A stretch of DNA of 30,579 nucleotides from Gammaproteobacteria bacterium RIFCSPHIGHO2_12_FULL_45_12 (GTDB lineage: Bacteria; Pseudomonadota; Gammaproteobacteria; DSM-16500), in contig MGYH01000006.1 of the NCBI GenBank assembly GCA_001801665.1, positions 9,854-40,432 of the forward strand, in the 5' to 3' direction. The notes beneath the pieces are model-generated. The model was given only the letters and a program-made list of their open reading frames with translations, ran no database searches and was not told the origin of the DNA. Both the position numbers and the translations under genes were made by a program. Shown piece by piece: positions 30,199 through 30,579 of the stretch (its first letter is position 1; every line of letters starts with the position of its first letter).

Positions 30199-30579
30199 TC
30201 AAAGCCCAGGTGCCTTCTGATGCTCAAGCTGTTCTAGGGATTGTTCGTCCCGTGTCTGTGCGGAGTGGCAGTTTGCTAGCGTTTGCGTATTGACGGATAA
30301 TTCCAGCTTGCATCTTGATAACTCGCTATAGATGTTAACAGCTTCAGTAAAACAACTTTCCCTAGTAATTTGTTGACCGGCTTCGGGAGCGTCTAAGGCT
30401 TCCTGTAAGGCATCCAGACCAGCTTGATTGTTTTTCAGTGCATTAAGAATGTCTTTGGGGGAGCCTTCATCGTCACAACAGGCACCAAGCAGTCGTATGA
30501 CGGCGTTGATATTGCTTTTTTGTGCTAAGACTTTGTCTGATGGAAAATCAGGAGGCAGGGGAGGTGGCGGCGGTGGGGC
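30199..30579 (-). CDS. C-terminal part of a proline-rich orphan protein, cut by the window edge
   Basis: The minus-strand frame is open from the window end to a TGA at 30201-30199, giving the last 126 residues of a longer protein. It begins APPPPPPLPPDFPSD, a poly-proline run of the type that binds profilin, SH3 or EVH1 domains in eukaryotes. A helical acidic region follows with DILNALKNNQAGLDALQEAL and six Cys residues in total. It contains no start codon near the edge, so the N-terminus lies outside. I recognise no family. The combination of a poly-Pro stretch and a helical tail resembles secreted effector or actin-related proteins of intracellular bacteria, but this is conjecture. No obvious terminator follows its stop. 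Confidence 0.65.
   Translation of the reverse strand, partial: APPPPPPLPPDFPSDKVLAQKSNINAVIRLLGACCDDEGSPKDILNALKNNQAGLDALQEALDAPEAGQQITRESCFTEAVNIYSELSRCKLELSVNTQTLANCHSAQTRDEQSLEQLEHQKAPGL

Overview
The window looks like a chromosomal segment of a host-associated gammaproteobacterium, most likely in the order Legionellales (Coxiella/Legionella/Aquicella/Rickettsiella relatives). This is inferred from a complete mevalonate pathway in an otherwise gammaproteobacterial gene set (xseB-ispA, nrdR-nusB-pgpA, gltX beside tRNA-Ala and tRNA-Glu), together with large orphan genes that resemble type IV secretion effectors: one with a U-box-like domain, one with kinase-like motifs, and one with a poly-proline run. 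No database search was possible, so the taxon is an inference. Layout: 1-3028 (+) holds a purine operon, 5'-truncated purF, purD and purN. 3251-6595 (-) is a SWIM/SNF2 helicase-like ATPase. 6596-7172 is gene-free and carries small palindromic repeats, followed by the U-box-like orphan gene 7173-8456 (-). 8635-12157 (+) is a second purine/one-carbon operon: a possible short leader ORF, purH, purE and glyA, tightly coupled. 12150-18060 is an isoprenoid island: idi (-) divergent from a five-gene chain mvaA-mvaS-mvaK1-mvaK2-mvaD (+), the last four with overlapping ends. 18061-18482 is a second repeat-rich gap, followed by the kinase-like orphan 18483-20213 (-). 20372-26937 is a long run on the minus strand: an unknown membrane protein, murF, icd (followed by a terminator), xseB, ispA, a promoter, nrdR, nusB, pgpA and a half-size EamA transporter. 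26991-28980 carries tRNA-Val(CAC) (-), gltX (+), and tRNA-Ala(GGC) and tRNA-Glu(TTC) (+) with a terminator. 28981-30579 is accessory: a chain of hairpins ending in a 20-bp copy of the tRNA-Glu 3' end, an extended -10 promoter with a short terminated structured RNA, a NYN-domain gene broken or recoded at CTT TGA (the same shift site as prfB), a 9-bp tandem repeat, and the 3' part of a proline-rich orphan gene (-). How the genes work together: purFDN, purH and purE supply IMP synthesis steps, and glyA supplies glycine and one-carbon units for PurD, PurN and PurH. The mva genes make IPP from acetyl-CoA-derived HMG-CoA, Idi makes DMAPP, and IspA joins them to farnesyl diphosphate. The dxs gene that often follows ispA in gammaproteobacteria is absent here, as expected if the mevalonate route has replaced the DXP route. 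The most novel signals are the NYN gene with its CTT TGA junction and structured leader RNA, the tRNA-Glu tail duplication, and the effector-like orphans whose 3' ends abut copies of the same palindromic repeat.
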